Assembly (NCBI GenBank): GCA_027559495.1
Contig: JAMXSV010000012.1
Coordinates: 186,001 to 250,000, forward strand
Origin: Aurifilum marmelostoma
Lineage: Eukaryota; Ascomycota; Sordariomycetes; Diaporthales; Cryphonectriaceae
Length of the DNA: 64,000 bases
Direction of reading: 5' to 3'
The position numbers and the translations under genes were made by a program. The notes under the pieces are model-generated. The model worked only from the letters and a program-made list of their open reading frames with translations. It made no database searches and was not told the origin of the DNA. Each line of letters opens with the position of its first letter. Position 1 is the first letter of the stretch. Below are positions 34,620 through 45,729 of the stretch, piece after piece.

Positions 34620-37600
34620 ATGGCTCTCCTCCTAGCACCATATACCAATGCCATGCGGCTTGGTCAAGGGTAAGAACAAGACTTGGTTCTGAATCCGTCA
34701 ACAACATTCTAACCGTACATCCCTAGATTCAATTCCTACACGCAACAGATCTGTGTGGACGACGCCGTGGTCATCGACCCCGGCAGGGCCGAGAACGTCA
34801 TCACCAACGATGGCACCACCATGCGCATCGTGGCGGAGAGCTCCGGGAAGCCCAGCGTCTGGAACAGGATCAAGGAGGTCGTCAACGAGGGCCCCGTCGC
34901 CGCGATCAACCTCCTGGAGGCCAATGCGGAGCAGTCTGGTGACAATGCTGCTGCTGCTGCTGTGCCTGAGAAGGCTGGTGCTGGCGAAGCTGCTGCTGGT
35001 GGTGATGATCAGTCCGCAGATGAGACCTCGGGAGATGCAGAAGCGGAGACTGCCGATGATGACAATGGAGATGCTTCAAAAGAGGACGAAGGGGAAGACG
35101 CCGATGATGCTAGTGGCAGCGATTCCGTCGTGGATGTGGCCAAAGAGGACGCCGCCGATGAGAAGGATGAGGCTGCAGACAAGAACAAGAACGAGGACGA
35201 CAAAGATGCCGATGAGAAGAAGGCCACCAAGGAGGAAGATAACCATGATGACGACGACGAGGCACCAGCCGACGAGGAACCAATCAAGGCCGTCGCCACA
35301 ACGTCCACGTCTGCCACGGGCAAGAAAGCAGCTGCCCCAGAGGCGTCCGCTGCCGCAACAAAGGCGGCTGGACCCAAGTCCCGGGCTCGCTCCTCGTCTG
35401 TCGGCAACAAACAGGACAACAGCGCCGCCAAGAAGACCGGCTCTACCAAGTTCCAGGTCAAAGAGATCCCCACACGGGCATCCAACAAGAACGCAGCTGC
35501 AGCTGCCGTCGCCACCCAGAAGAAGCCGGCGGGCGGCGAGCTCGAGCTCGAGCAGGCCCGCCTGGACCAGCAGGAGCGGCTCGAGATGATCAAGCAGGAC
35601 AAGGAGCGCATGCGCGAGCAGCGCGAGCACCAGCGGCAGCGCGAGCTCCAGGCGCGCGAGGAGGAGCGGGTGCGGCAGGCCGAGGAGCGCGAGGAGCAGC
35701 GGCTGATCCGCAAGGAGAAGAGGAGGTACGACGCGGCGCGGCGCGCAGCAGCGCAAAAGGCCATCTCGGATGCCGTGGCTGCCAAGAAGGACGCGCTGAC
35801 GCTCGAGGAGCTGAACAAGATCAAGGCGCAGAACCAGTTCGCGGACCGGTTCGAGGGCATGGCGGCCAGCGACGAGAAGTACAGCTTCGACGCCAGCGGC
35901 GCCAGGGGCCCGAGCCAGACGGTGACGTACTCGAGCAGGTTCATCGACAGGCTGAGCGACGTCACGGACGACATGGCCATCTCGGGCGCCCTGTCTGTCA
36001 AGATGGCCAAGATCGGCGGCTCCGGCCGCGGGTCCTTTGTGGACTCGGACAAGTTCAAGGAGAGCGACCTGAACTTTTACATCTCGGTCAAGGTCGTCAA
36101 CCAGACGGTCAACTTCAAGGACGCCCTCGTCTACAACCCCATGCGCTCCGTGGGCATCGGCTCGGACGACTTCAACAAGGTCTACGGCGACAGCTTCATC
36201 TCGGGCTTCCAGGAGGGCGGCGAGTTCAACGCCATCATCAGCATGAAGGTGCACAACAAGGCCAAGCTGCTGGACATCCAGGCCGAGGCCAAGGTGGCCC
36301 TGACGGCCGGCCCCGTCGACATCACCGCCGAGGCCAACGTCGGCATCGCCAGGACCAACCTGGAGATGAACACCGAGACCACCATCCAGGTGAGCTGGTG
36401 CGGCGGCGGCCACATCAAGCCCATGGAGCAGCCCTGGAACATCCAGAGCGTCATGCAGGCCGCCGCCCGCTTCCCCAGCCTCGTCGCCGACTGCCCGCAG
36501 CGCACCCACGCCATCCTGACCAAGTACGAGAGCCTGCGGAGCTTTGTCTCGCTCAAGCCCGCCGAGTACTCACCCCTGCAGTACGAGAACGCGCAGATCT
36601 ACACGAACGTGCTCATGGATGCTTTCATGTCGTACAAGTCACTGTACAAGAAGCTGGGCGACGACGTGTACCGCATCCAGGGCAAGACCTTGGAGATTGA
36701 GCCCTGGGCATCAGACAGCGAGGGCAGTGCCCAGGACAGTGGGACCTCGCCCGGCAAGTCCAAGGCCATCACGGCCATCGGCCAGGCCACAGCCTCGGGC
36801 GACCAGAACGCCCTGGTGGCGGCCAAGAGATACGCGGCTGCCCTGACGGCGGCCCTCGACACCTCCCGCTTCGAGGCCTCGCTGCGTGGCTTCAGTGAGG
36901 CGCGCAAGTTCATCCGCAGGCAGATGGTGTTTATCGTCAACGAGGTCGACCAGATCGAGAAGGACCCCAAGCTCGCCACGGACGAGGACCACGAGGAGCC
37001 CTTCCAGGCGCCCCTGCTGTTCGAGACCCGGGTGCCCGTCACCAAGATCCCCGACGCACTCAAGCCCAGGTCGGACCCGCTCACGGGCCGGAGGATCATG
37101 GCCAAGACGCAGACGGAGGACGACCTGAAGCAGGAGCAGATCGAGCAGGAGAAGCTCGAGGCCGACTCGCCGGCGCTGTACCAGCCGGACCAGGACCTGA
37201 CAGTGGCCGAGATGACTTCCATGGACGAGATCAAGAAGAGGAACCCTGGCATTGGCAAGCACCTGCAGGTGTCGAGGGCCACACCGGTCACGGAGAAGGG
37301 CGACTTCTTCAACAACCTCGAGTTCCTGTTTCCCGAGTGGCAGGTCGAGTCGGTCAGTATTGGCATCACAGAATGGGGATGTGTTGGCTCTGTCGAGGTC
37401 GTGTACGAGAATGGACTTCTCTTGAGGAAGGGACTGGTAAGTCGAGTCACTCTTTCATAGCCTTCCCTTTTTTTCTTTTTTTCTTTTTTCCTTTTCCTTT
37501 TTCTCTTGATTTACGACCACCAGCAAGACCATCTCTAACGCTTCCATGCACATGAAATAGTCTGCCGAGAAGCTCAAGCGAAAGTCGCTCGGCAGCTTCC

Positions 37601-38560
37601 AGCCCGGCGAGCGGATCACCTCCGCGGCCATCGAGGTCGGCGTGCCCACCGTCAGGGCCGGCAACGTCAAGCCCGAGGACGCCGTGCGGGTCCTCTCCGT
37701 CTGCATGTACACCAACCGCGGGCGCAGGCTCCTGGGCCAGGCCATTAAGAACGAGGTCCAGGCCGGCGACCGCGTCAGGAAGGACGGCGTCGAGTACGAG
37801 CAGATCAAGACCGTCTTCCTCGACTCCGCCTTCAGCAGGGGCACCTTCAAGGGCTTCTTCGGCCGCATCCTCATGGACGAGACCAGCGGCAGCGGGGGCA
37901 TCCAGAGGCTGGGCCTCATCTGGGGCGACTCGAGCTCCACGAAGCTGTCCACCACGGTGGGCGAGGCCGCCCCCGTCTACGACACGGACGCCATCGCCAC
38001 GGACGCTGCCATCAACGCCGCCAGGGAGGAGCGCGACCAGGCCAGGGAAGGAGACCCAGCAGGCCAGGGACCAGGCCGGCAGGGACGTCGAGGAGGCCAG
38101 GGCCGCGAGCAAGAGAGACCTGGAGGCGGCCCGGCAGGGCTTTGAGCAGGAGAAGGCCCAGGCCATCGAGAAGGCAAAGCAGATCAAGTTCAACAACGGC
38201 GTCTACACCGGCCGCCAGTCCGTGTCCTTTAGGGGCGACACCTTCCGGGTTAGCCCCAGCGACACGCCCTTCCTCATCTTCGAGAACGGCAACCGCTTCG
38301 TGTACCAGCCGGACGGCAACCTGGTGGTCTACAAGCCCAACGGGCAGCCCGAGTGGGCCATGAACCGCTGGGGGCCTGGTGCTGCCGATCTGGTCTACCA
38401 CGGTGGCAACGATGGCAACCTGGTCGCCTGGAAGAGTGGGGGTGCCACCTGGGCTACCGAGACCAAGGACTGCCGCAACGGCTTCCTCGTCTTCTCGAGC
38501 GAGGCGCCCTTCCTGGAGATTTTCAGGGAGGATGGTGTGAGGAGGTGCAACTACCCTTGA
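34620..38560 (+). CDS. Large MACPF-like protein with coiled coil, jacalin-like and bulb-lectin modules
   Basis: Exons 34620-34669, 34727-37436 and 37561 onward. The N-terminus (QGFNSYTQQICVDDAVVID) begins a small domain that exon 1 is needed to complete. Residues about 80-280 are acidic/Ala-rich and disordered. Residues about 285-390 form a highly charged coiled coil (Arg/Glu/Gln). Residues about 415-580 look MACPF-like, with YGDSFISGFQEGGEFNAI at about 503. Residues about 889-1050 fit a jacalin-like lectin: a strand with GCVGSVEVVYENG, FQPGERITSAAIEVG, SVCMYTNRGRRLLG and a last strand GTFKGFFGRILMDE; intron 2 cuts through it. The literal frame stops at 38145 (1,114 residues). One frame over, from about 38048, coding continues as a charged helix and a bulb-lectin repeat (FVYQPDGNLVVY, the QxDxNxVxY mannose-site motif) to 38560. 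Domain names are by eye. A glycan-targeted pore-forming or recognition role is inference. Confidence 0.8.
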
Positions 38561-39210
38561 TCTGGTGTGTGCCGCGAACCATGATCTGCAGAGCTTGTTC
38601 AGTCCTCTTTTATAATATTGATATAATGATTGGTCACCCAAAGATAGTCACCTCGATCATCTTTTTCAAGGAGTCAGGAGTATGGGAGTAATAAGATTAT
38701 GTGCTTCAATCTAAAAGTCTGAGTGGAATCCGTTGGTCACTGTCTCAAGTATTCAGAGTAGGCTTCATTGTGTTGCTTCCTGGACTGCCCTGCGTCCACT
38801 GTGTTCCCCCTTTCCTGCATGACAATATCAGACCTGGCAATAGCATGGCAGCCTTGTTGAAGTGGCATAGGTAACGTAATTCGTGCCTCAGCTGTGATGT
38901 GTAGAAGTACTAAGTCTTCTCTCACAACCCACTCTCCATAGCTCTTTCAACTCTGACACTTTTCACCTACTCTTCCCCATTTCACACAATTATTTGCATA
39001 ATCGTCTTTCTTGAGGCTTGCCATAAGCATAGGTATATATATGTATAACACATTTCAAGCAAAAAGGCTGGCCGGTCCAACGCCTGTCTCTTCATGAAAA
39101 CGTGGGATTTTCCTTCCTGTCCGATCCCGTCCCTCCCCGGCCTGAGTTCCATAACATACGTTCCGCGTCGTCTGTCAGACGTACAGCTTCAAATTTTGGC
39201 CCCCTCCCCC
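38561..39210. other. Spacer between convergent MACPF-like and p24 genes
   Basis: No gene was seen. AT-rich tracts at 38600-38700 and 38990-39060 fit the 3' UTRs of the two convergent genes. Confidence 0.5.
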
Positions 39211-40102
39211 TCAAGTGAGCTTCTGCTTGATGAAGAAGGACCGCAGGTGAGACAGCTGCCACGCGCAGGTACCACCGAGGACGACCAGCTGGATGAGCAT
39301 CCATCGGACCACACGCGAGTTCGTAGCTTCGGACTGGTCGCGGAATTCGGCTTCTCGTTCCTGTCATTGTCTCGAGTTAGCCACCAAACAGCCACACGTG
39401 GTTCTAGACCAAGTTTGTCACCCATATGAAAGATCATAAGCGGGGAGAGCATTACCCTCTGGAAGACCTGGTCCCTTCGGATATCCTGCAGCCGCGAGTT
39501 CAGGTCCCTGATCCTCGACTGGATGTCCTCCAGCTTGTCCTTGTCGGAGCTCTCGATCACGCTGGTCTCGCCAATGGTCATGTCGAGGTTCAGCTTGATG
39601 CCGCCGTTAGGGTTGGAGGTGCTCAGCCAGGCCGTCTTGCCGCTGTCGGATGAAGGTGTGAAGCAGATCTTGTGGTCGCCGGCCTCGGCTGCAGTGAAGG
39701 TGAAGCGGCCGCCGGATCCACCCTTCTGCGTTACTATGCGGTGGTTGTTGTCGAAGAGTTCCTGCATAAGGGGCAAACACACACACACATGCATTAGACT
39801 TTTATCCAACCATGGTAGAGGGGAGGTAGTGGACATTGGACTCGGGAGGAGAGCGCAGGAGAAATGTCCACGCTGTCATGCAAACGTACATCAACAGTAA
39901 TAAAGATGCTGATGCCATCGTGCTTCCACCACGCATGTCTCTGGTCGTCATATTCCTCTGCCGAGTAGTGCCCAACCACCAGAGTGTCCTTGGGAAGCTC
40001 CTCGTAGAAACACTTCTGGGTGGTGCCGTCGAGGAAGAAGTAGAGGGCCTGGGTGACCTGAGCAAGGGAGCTCAAGGCCACGAGGGGGAAGAAGGCCCTC
40101 AT
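39211..40102 (-). CDS. p24 family cargo receptor (emp24/gp25L/p24, GOLD domain), Erp1-like
   Basis: Type I membrane protein of COPI/COPII vesicles that helps sort cargo, including GPI-anchored proteins, between ER and Golgi. Exons 40102-39890, 39761-39456 and 39360-39211, all phase 0, give 222 residues. It has a signal peptide ([19 protein letters not shown]). The GOLD domain has the two conserved cysteines ([11 protein letters not shown] near residue 31 and [11 protein letters not shown] near residue 104). A luminal coiled coil follows ([19 protein letters not shown]). One transmembrane helix ([17 protein letters not shown]) precedes the short cytosolic tail [11 protein letters not shown], which has the paired aromatic residues used for COPII export. 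The [11 protein letters not shown] start resembles the p24-alpha/Erp1 branch. Housekeeping gene. Confidence 0.94.
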
Positions 40103-40762
40103 TGTCCCGTTCGGCTCGAGCTGAGAACTGACACCTTGTTAGACCAAACGGTGTATGGGATGGAGACCCTTTGAGGTGCGAATCCACAATCAATCGGTCT
40201 CTCGTGTTGCTGTGTAGACGTCAATCCGTCGCGTCGTGGGAGGAGGAGGAGGATGGAAGACGGAAGTGATGTTGTCTAGGCCTTGCTTGCAGTGGCTCGG
40301 CCGTCGAGAATCGAAGAGCCACGGTCTCCAAAATGCATGTGCAGGGGTTCCAGGTCCCCCAGCTCCAGCAGGTCGAGGTCCGCTGTGGCACCTGCGGCAG
40401 GCCCAAGCTCCCCCCTAGACCTGCCCTGAAGGAGGATAGAGACGACAAGTAGATGGTATTACATAAGCAGATACCTGGTCTGTGCGGGCCTCCACTTTAT
40501 TATTCTTCTGCAGGACGCGGTTTCGTTGCCGACGTGAATTGAGACTGGGCAGTTCAACCCACCCACCAACCCACCCACCATACAAAGCGATTCATCAACT
40601 GCCACCCTCGCAAACGGTGTTCCCATCTCGACCCTTCGCTCCTCACATCTTCTCTCGCCAATGACTGGCTGAGTCGGACCACAAACCCACTGCCTAGAGG
40701 CTCGACTCGCCGTCTTGTACAATACCCAGCGTCGACGTCGGTGCCAGCAGGGCGACCCCGCC
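40103..40762. promoter_or_regulatory. Divergent promoter of p24 and SWC4 genes
   Basis: This 660-bp spacer lies between opposite start codons. The SWC4 side has CCACC-rich repeats (40556-40580). No other gene was seen. Confidence 0.5.
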
Positions 40763-42826
40763 ATGGCCTCCAACGATGTTCGCGATGTCCTCAATCTGCC
40801 CTCTGAAGGCCTGGGCTCCCGTCCCTCCAAGAAGCAGAAGATTGCCGCTCCAAGACCAAACTTGAAAGGGCTCGCACGAGAAGTTCAGAGCCTTGGAGGC
40901 GACACCCCGATTGCCATCGTACCCGAAGTCTCTCTGTACAAGAAGCGGCGTCAGATCAACCGCAAACCCGCATCCAAGTGGGAGTTAAGGGCCTTTCGAA
41001 ACTCGGCGCGCGACGACAAAAGCTTGATACTGCGCCACTGGAAGCGCAAGTCAGACACGGAACCAGGGCAGGATCGTCCTGAGGGCGTCACAGCTGCAGA
41101 GGGCGAAACTGCGCAGGGCGGAGAAGCAGCTGCTGCTACAGAGGGCGCAGAGCAGCAGGACGGCGAGCAGACCAAGGAGCTCGAGGTCGAGGACTCTGCG
41201 TTTGCAAGGTTCAACGTCAAGGTCCAGGTACCTGACTACAACGAGGAGCAGTACGAGGCAAAATTACAGAGCGACGACTGGACCAAGGACGAGACCGACT
41301 ATCTGTTCCAGCTGGTCAGGGATTTTGATCTGCGGTGGCCCCTCATATGGGACCGATACGAATACTCGCCGAAACGACCCGACGATATGGACATGGATGG
41401 GTCGAGCACGGCCGTCGTGCCTGCCCCGAGACAGCGGACCATGGAGGACCTCAAGGCACGGTACTACGAGGTCGCGGCCAAGATGATGGAGATCCAGAAG
41501 CCGAAGCAGTATATGACGCAGTTTGAGTGGGACATGCACACCATGATGCTGAACTTCGACCCGGACAAGGAGGCCCAGCGCAAGAGGTTCGCGGTCAACA
41601 CCATGTCGAGGACAGAGGCCGAGGCCAAGGAGGAGGAGTCGCTTCTCATCGAGGTTAAGCGCATCATGGCCCGCGCTGAGAGGTTCAACGAGGAGCGTAG
41701 GGAGCTCTACCAGAGGCTCGACCACCCACATGCGGACCAGGACATCAGCGCGTTCAGGGGCAGCGCCGGGCTCAATCAGCTGCTGAACACTCTGCAGACC
41801 CAGAGCCAGGCCAGGAAGCGCAAGCCAATCACCGGGCCCGAGAGCGCGAGTCCGGCTACTGCTACTGCTGCGGCTGCTGGCGCAAACGCCCAACCAGCGA
41901 GCGCAGTGTCCGAGACAGCACCGAGTCGGCGCGAGAGCATCGCGGCCCAGTCAGCCGGCCACCGCGACTCGATTGGTGCCGAGAAGCCCCTGCCCGTTAA
42001 CAACAAGAAGGGACAGCCACCTCCCGAGAGGCGCAAGCTCAGCGAGTACGAAGAGCAGATTTACGGCGTCTCGACTCACGAGCGGCTCAGCTCCGGGCCG
42101 ACGTTCCGGTACGAACGGGTCAACAAACTGTTCTCCCACAAGAGTGGCCAGCAGCAGGCACGCATACAGCACGTGCTCAACGAGCTCAGCATCCCCGTGC
42201 GCCTCAACATGCCCACCGCGACGGTCGTGGCCGAGTACGAGAAACTCGTGCTCGCCGTCACCAGCCTGGTGGACCTCAGGAAGCAGAAGGACAAGCTCGA
42301 GAACGAGATCAAGATCGAGGAGGCCAAGAAGGCAGAGCGGGCCAAGGCGAGAGCAGCCCTGGGTCTGGATGGCCAGGCCGACGAGCAGCCGCCTGCCGAC
42401 GACAAGAAGAAGCAGAAGAAGGACGGTGAGGTGTCCACCTCTGAGGGTGCCGTCGCCGCCACTGCTGCTGCTGCTGCTGCTGCTGCTACGGCGACCGAGA
42501 AGGACAAGCCGACAGAGACGGACGGTGACGCCAACGCCAACGCCAAAGGCAGTGACACAGCACCCGCTACTGCTGAAGCGCCTGCGACCGAAAAAGCCGC
42601 AGCAGCTGCTGCAAAGGCGACAAAGGTAGATGAAGCGCCGACCACGAATGGTGACGGCGACGCATCTGCTGCAGCTGCTGAGGGTGATGATCAACCAACA
42701 CCGCTCGTAGTGAAGCTGGAGGAGGGGGCCACCAGGCCAGGGAGCAGCAGTGGGGCTCGGAACAAGCGAAGTGCTAGTGTGCTTAGCGCAACGTCCGACA
42801 AGAGCACCAAGAGGCAGAAGAAGTAG
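40763..42826 (+). CDS. SWC4: SWR1-complex protein 4 / DMAP1 homologue
   Basis: Nuclear subunit shared by the SWR1 chromatin remodeller (H2A.Z deposition) and the NuA4 histone acetyltransferase. A single exon encodes 687 residues. I chose the Met at 40763 (CCGCCATGGCC context, MASNDVRDVLNLPSEG) over the upstream in-frame Met at 40715, because the DMAP1 family starts with this DxRDILxLP-like stretch. A SANT/Myb-like domain lies at about residues 165-205 (DDWTKDETDYLFQLVRDFDLRWPLIWDRY, here with usual Trp/Leu spacing). The conserved DMAP1 C-terminal core is near residues 430-530 (HERLSSGPTFRYERVNKLFS and RIQHVLNELSIPVRLNMPT), followed by a helical region. The last about 150 residues are low-complexity, with a poly-Ala tract encoded by GCT repeats (42463-42488), and end in basic residues likely to serve as a nuclear signal. 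Confidence 0.94.
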   Translation: MASNDVRDVLNLPSEGLGSRPSKKQKIAAPRPNLKGLAREVQSLGGDTPIAIVPEVSLYKKRRQINRKPASKWELRAFRNSARDDKSLILRHWKRKSDTEPGQDRPEGVTAAEGETAQGGEAAAATEGAEQQDGEQTKELEVEDSAFARFNVKVQVPDYNEEQYEAKLQSDDWTKDETDYLFQLVRDFDLRWPLIWDRYEYSPKRPDDMDMDGSSTAVVPAPRQRTMEDLKARYYEVAAKMMEIQKPKQYMTQFEWDMHTMMLNFDPDKEAQRKRFAVNTMSRTEAEAKEEESLLIEVKRIMARAERFNEERRELYQRLDHPHADQDISAFRGSAGLNQLLNTLQTQSQARKRKPITGPESASPATATAAAAGANAQPASAVSETAPSRRESIAAQSAGHRDSIGAEKPLPVNNKKGQPPPERRKLSEYEEQIYGVSTHERLSSGPTFRYERVNKLFSHKSGQQQARIQHVLNELSIPVRLNMPTATVVAEYEKLVLAVTSLVDLRKQKDKLENEIKIEEAKKAERAKARAALGLDGQADEQPPADDKKKQKKDGEVSTSEGAVAATAAAAAAAATATEKDKPTETDGDANANAKGSDTAPATAEAPATEKAAAAAAKATKVDEAPTTNGDGDASAAAAEGDDQPTPLVVKLEEGATRPGSSSGARNKRSASVLSATSDKSTKRQKK

Positions 42827-45684
42827 TGAGGCAAAGGGGGGTTTCTCGTTGGCGATGCGCGATGCACTCGTTACTGCTGCTAGTCGTGGTGACTCTTGCG
42901 CAGTCTGCCCCCTTTTGAGTACAGCATTTCGGATGCTACGTTTATTTTCAGGATGAAACTCATGAAGACGTTTCCTATGATATTCCTCGAGATACAATGT
43001 AACAAGAGCAGTTCTATTCTTGGACGCGTCGTCACCCTCTCCCCCCTGTCTATCTACCTTCTGACCAAGTCCAACGAGCGCCAATTCAACTGGTAACAGC
43101 CACTCGCCTTCCTTTCTGGTGTCAATAGCGAAAGAGGGTGGACCCTAATGCTATTCTCAGCCGTGATGCCGACAAATTCGGACCAATATGCAGGCTCTCT
43201 TGTCAGAATGGCACACCTATATCCCGGCCTGCATGTCACACAACAGACATCCAGCCACACCTAGACGCTGGGTTCAAAGAGGGTGGGAGTGTGGAGGGGC
43301 AAGGCGGGATGGGTACGAAACAATCACAAATAAACGTTTGTTTCCCTTGCAATCACCAATTGTTTCGACATGTGCATCTTGAAACTCATCGAGGTGGGAT
43401 GGAAATGATGGGCACATGATAGGCTGATATGTGGACAGGCTTCGTGTGTCGTTGGGATAAACAAGTTACATATCCTGCAGCCGCATCTCGTCACCCTGCG
43501 TAGCCGCTTCTTATTATAGCTGGCCGATCAGGGAAGGGCTTGCCAAGGCCTGTTCGTTTTGAAACCGGCAGTGGTCAACTTGTTTGTTTTTTGAGTTGGG
43601 TCTAGAAGTGTGCGTGTGCGTGCGTGTGCGGTGTGTGTGTGTGTGTGTGCGATATACCTGCCCCCTTCTGTCCAGGGCCCACCACACTCACATTGCACAC
43701 AGTACATACAGCCAGTTCGACGACTTACTCCGGACCCTGCTAGCCAATATGTCGGCCGGTAGCCGCTCGGGAGGCTGCACATAAGCGCCCTTGTGGTGAT
43801 GCGGTGAGACCTTCACCAGGAGGGCCGAGGCGACGACGAGGTGGTTCTCAGCCAACAGCACGCCTGTCGTTGATGTCCCTTCCTCTTTGGCTGCTCCGAA
43901 CTCTCCGTGTGACCTCTGCCCCGCGTGACGCCCACAAGCACCCCGGGCCACACTCTTCCTTGTGCACAGCATGCACGCATACCTGCAGCAGGACCGCTCA
44001 CCGCAATGTCGACAGAAGGTGGTCACCCACCCTCATGGAAGCGCCGACGACCCGACTGCCTGGGTCCTGGATCACCACCGCCGCCACCAACAACAACAAC
44101 AAATGCTTTTCCTTCCTTCCTTCCCTCCCTCCCTCCTCCTCCTCCTCCTCAGGGGTACAAGGCCCCACAGGTAAGGCAAGGCGAGGTACTTGTAGTCACC
44201 CAGGCCGACCAGGTACATCCATGTGCCGGCGCGATGGGACGGTGCCATTCAGGAGGAAAACTCACTTACTCATCCATGCCGACCTGGACCTGGATCTTGG
44301 CTGCCAGTCGTGCATGATGCATCTTGAGATCTCGTTTGTTGCGCGGGGCGGCAAGACGAAGACGGTGAGGGGGCGAGGGGGTGGGTTAAGCGCCGGCGTG
44401 GGGCTTCGGGGGGGGAAAACGGTGACAAGGACCCCAGCTCAGGGTGATTTTTTTTTTCTTCTTCTCTTTCATCTATCTTCCTATTCTCTCATCCAGTCAT
44501 CATGGTATAGATGGGGAATAGTGAGGAAACCGCGTGCATGAGGAGGATACTTCATAGGGTGGTGGTGGTGGTGATGCTGGCGAGAGTTGAAGTGAAGCCG
44601 TGGAGGCGCTTCCAAGTTGTGGGCGGTTATTTCTGCGCCTCTGATTTGTTGCTGGCCGCTAGTACTCCAGTGCAGCTTTCTGTAGCGCCCTGCGGTGAGA
44701 GCGAGCGTGCTTCAGGTAGTCTATTATTTTTGGTCAGCATGCATTCGAGTTCTAATTATCCTGTTGTTTTATGAATTTGCGTGGAGGAAGGCTGACTGAC
44801 TGACTGTGCTCACCGACGACATGGTGTTTTATTTGAATAAAGGAAAGTAAATTGAATTGTCCATTGTCAATTCTGAGCTTGCTGGCAACGAAATATCATC
44901 ACCAATAAAAGAGGAGGCTGGGGATTTCATGTGAGTGACAAAGTAAAGTATCACGCCCGGATGCAGAACACCTCTACTCAAATCAGCCCTCCTGTTCGCC
45001 TGCATCATGTCATCAATCATCCATCCTGCGGATTATCAAGATGATAAGACAGGATACATGTCGGTATCCAAAGTCAAGAATCATGTTCGATTACATACTT
45101 GGGCATGCACTGGCGCCCTATTGGGATACCACCCCCCACCACCACGAGACAACCACAAGGCCATGTCGGTGAGAAGAAAATGGAGGGAGCAAAAAGAACA
45201 ACAAATCGGGTGCCCTGGCCCAGATCTCGACCCTTGCACCTATCTACTGCGCTGATCCTTCGCCTTTTCGGCTCTCGCCCAACCTTTGTGAGAGACAAAG
45301 AGACCTACCATATTTCCTTTTTTTTCCTTTTTTAAACATTCTATGTAATCAGTACCTTTTTTTACTCCTGATGCTATGTCAGCAAGCCTTATTATGCAGT
45401 AACGCCTGCTGTGTGAGTACTTATGCACATAATAATACGCCTTTTTCTTTTTGAAGTATTAATCCTTGTTAAGCCACACACACTTGCACACACACTCCCC
45501 CCCTCGTCCTCGTCCGCAAATCAGAAAGCTTCGCGAATGCTTACAACCGAGCCTTGTTTAGATCGTGATCGCTTTTTTTTTTTCCCCTATAGTCTGTACC
45601 AGGTATCTCTTGTTGCCAAGGGTATAGAGTGCTTATAGTTGGAGGGTGTGTGTCTGGATGCCCGAGATCATTAATATACAAAGA

Positions 45685-45686
<2 letters not shown>

Positions 45687-45726
<40 letters not shown>
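45687..45726. repeat. (AT)20 microsatellite
   Basis: Forty bases of uninterrupted alternating A and T in the long spacer. Confidence 0.9.

Positions 45727-45729
<3 letters not shown>

Noticed and set aside
35076..36509. 477-codon minus-strand frame opposite the large MACPF-like gene
   Set aside because: A GC-rich shadow of the coding strand; Leu/Val/Gly/Asp pattern without motifs.
41951..43084. 377-codon minus-strand frame overlapping SWC4
   Set aside because: Shadow of the SWC4 low-complexity tail; long Ser/Cys/Gly runs.
43804..44541. 245-codon open frame on the plus strand
   Set aside because: Translates CTC, AAC and poly-T repeats into Ser, Asn and Phe runs; no resemblance to a protein family.
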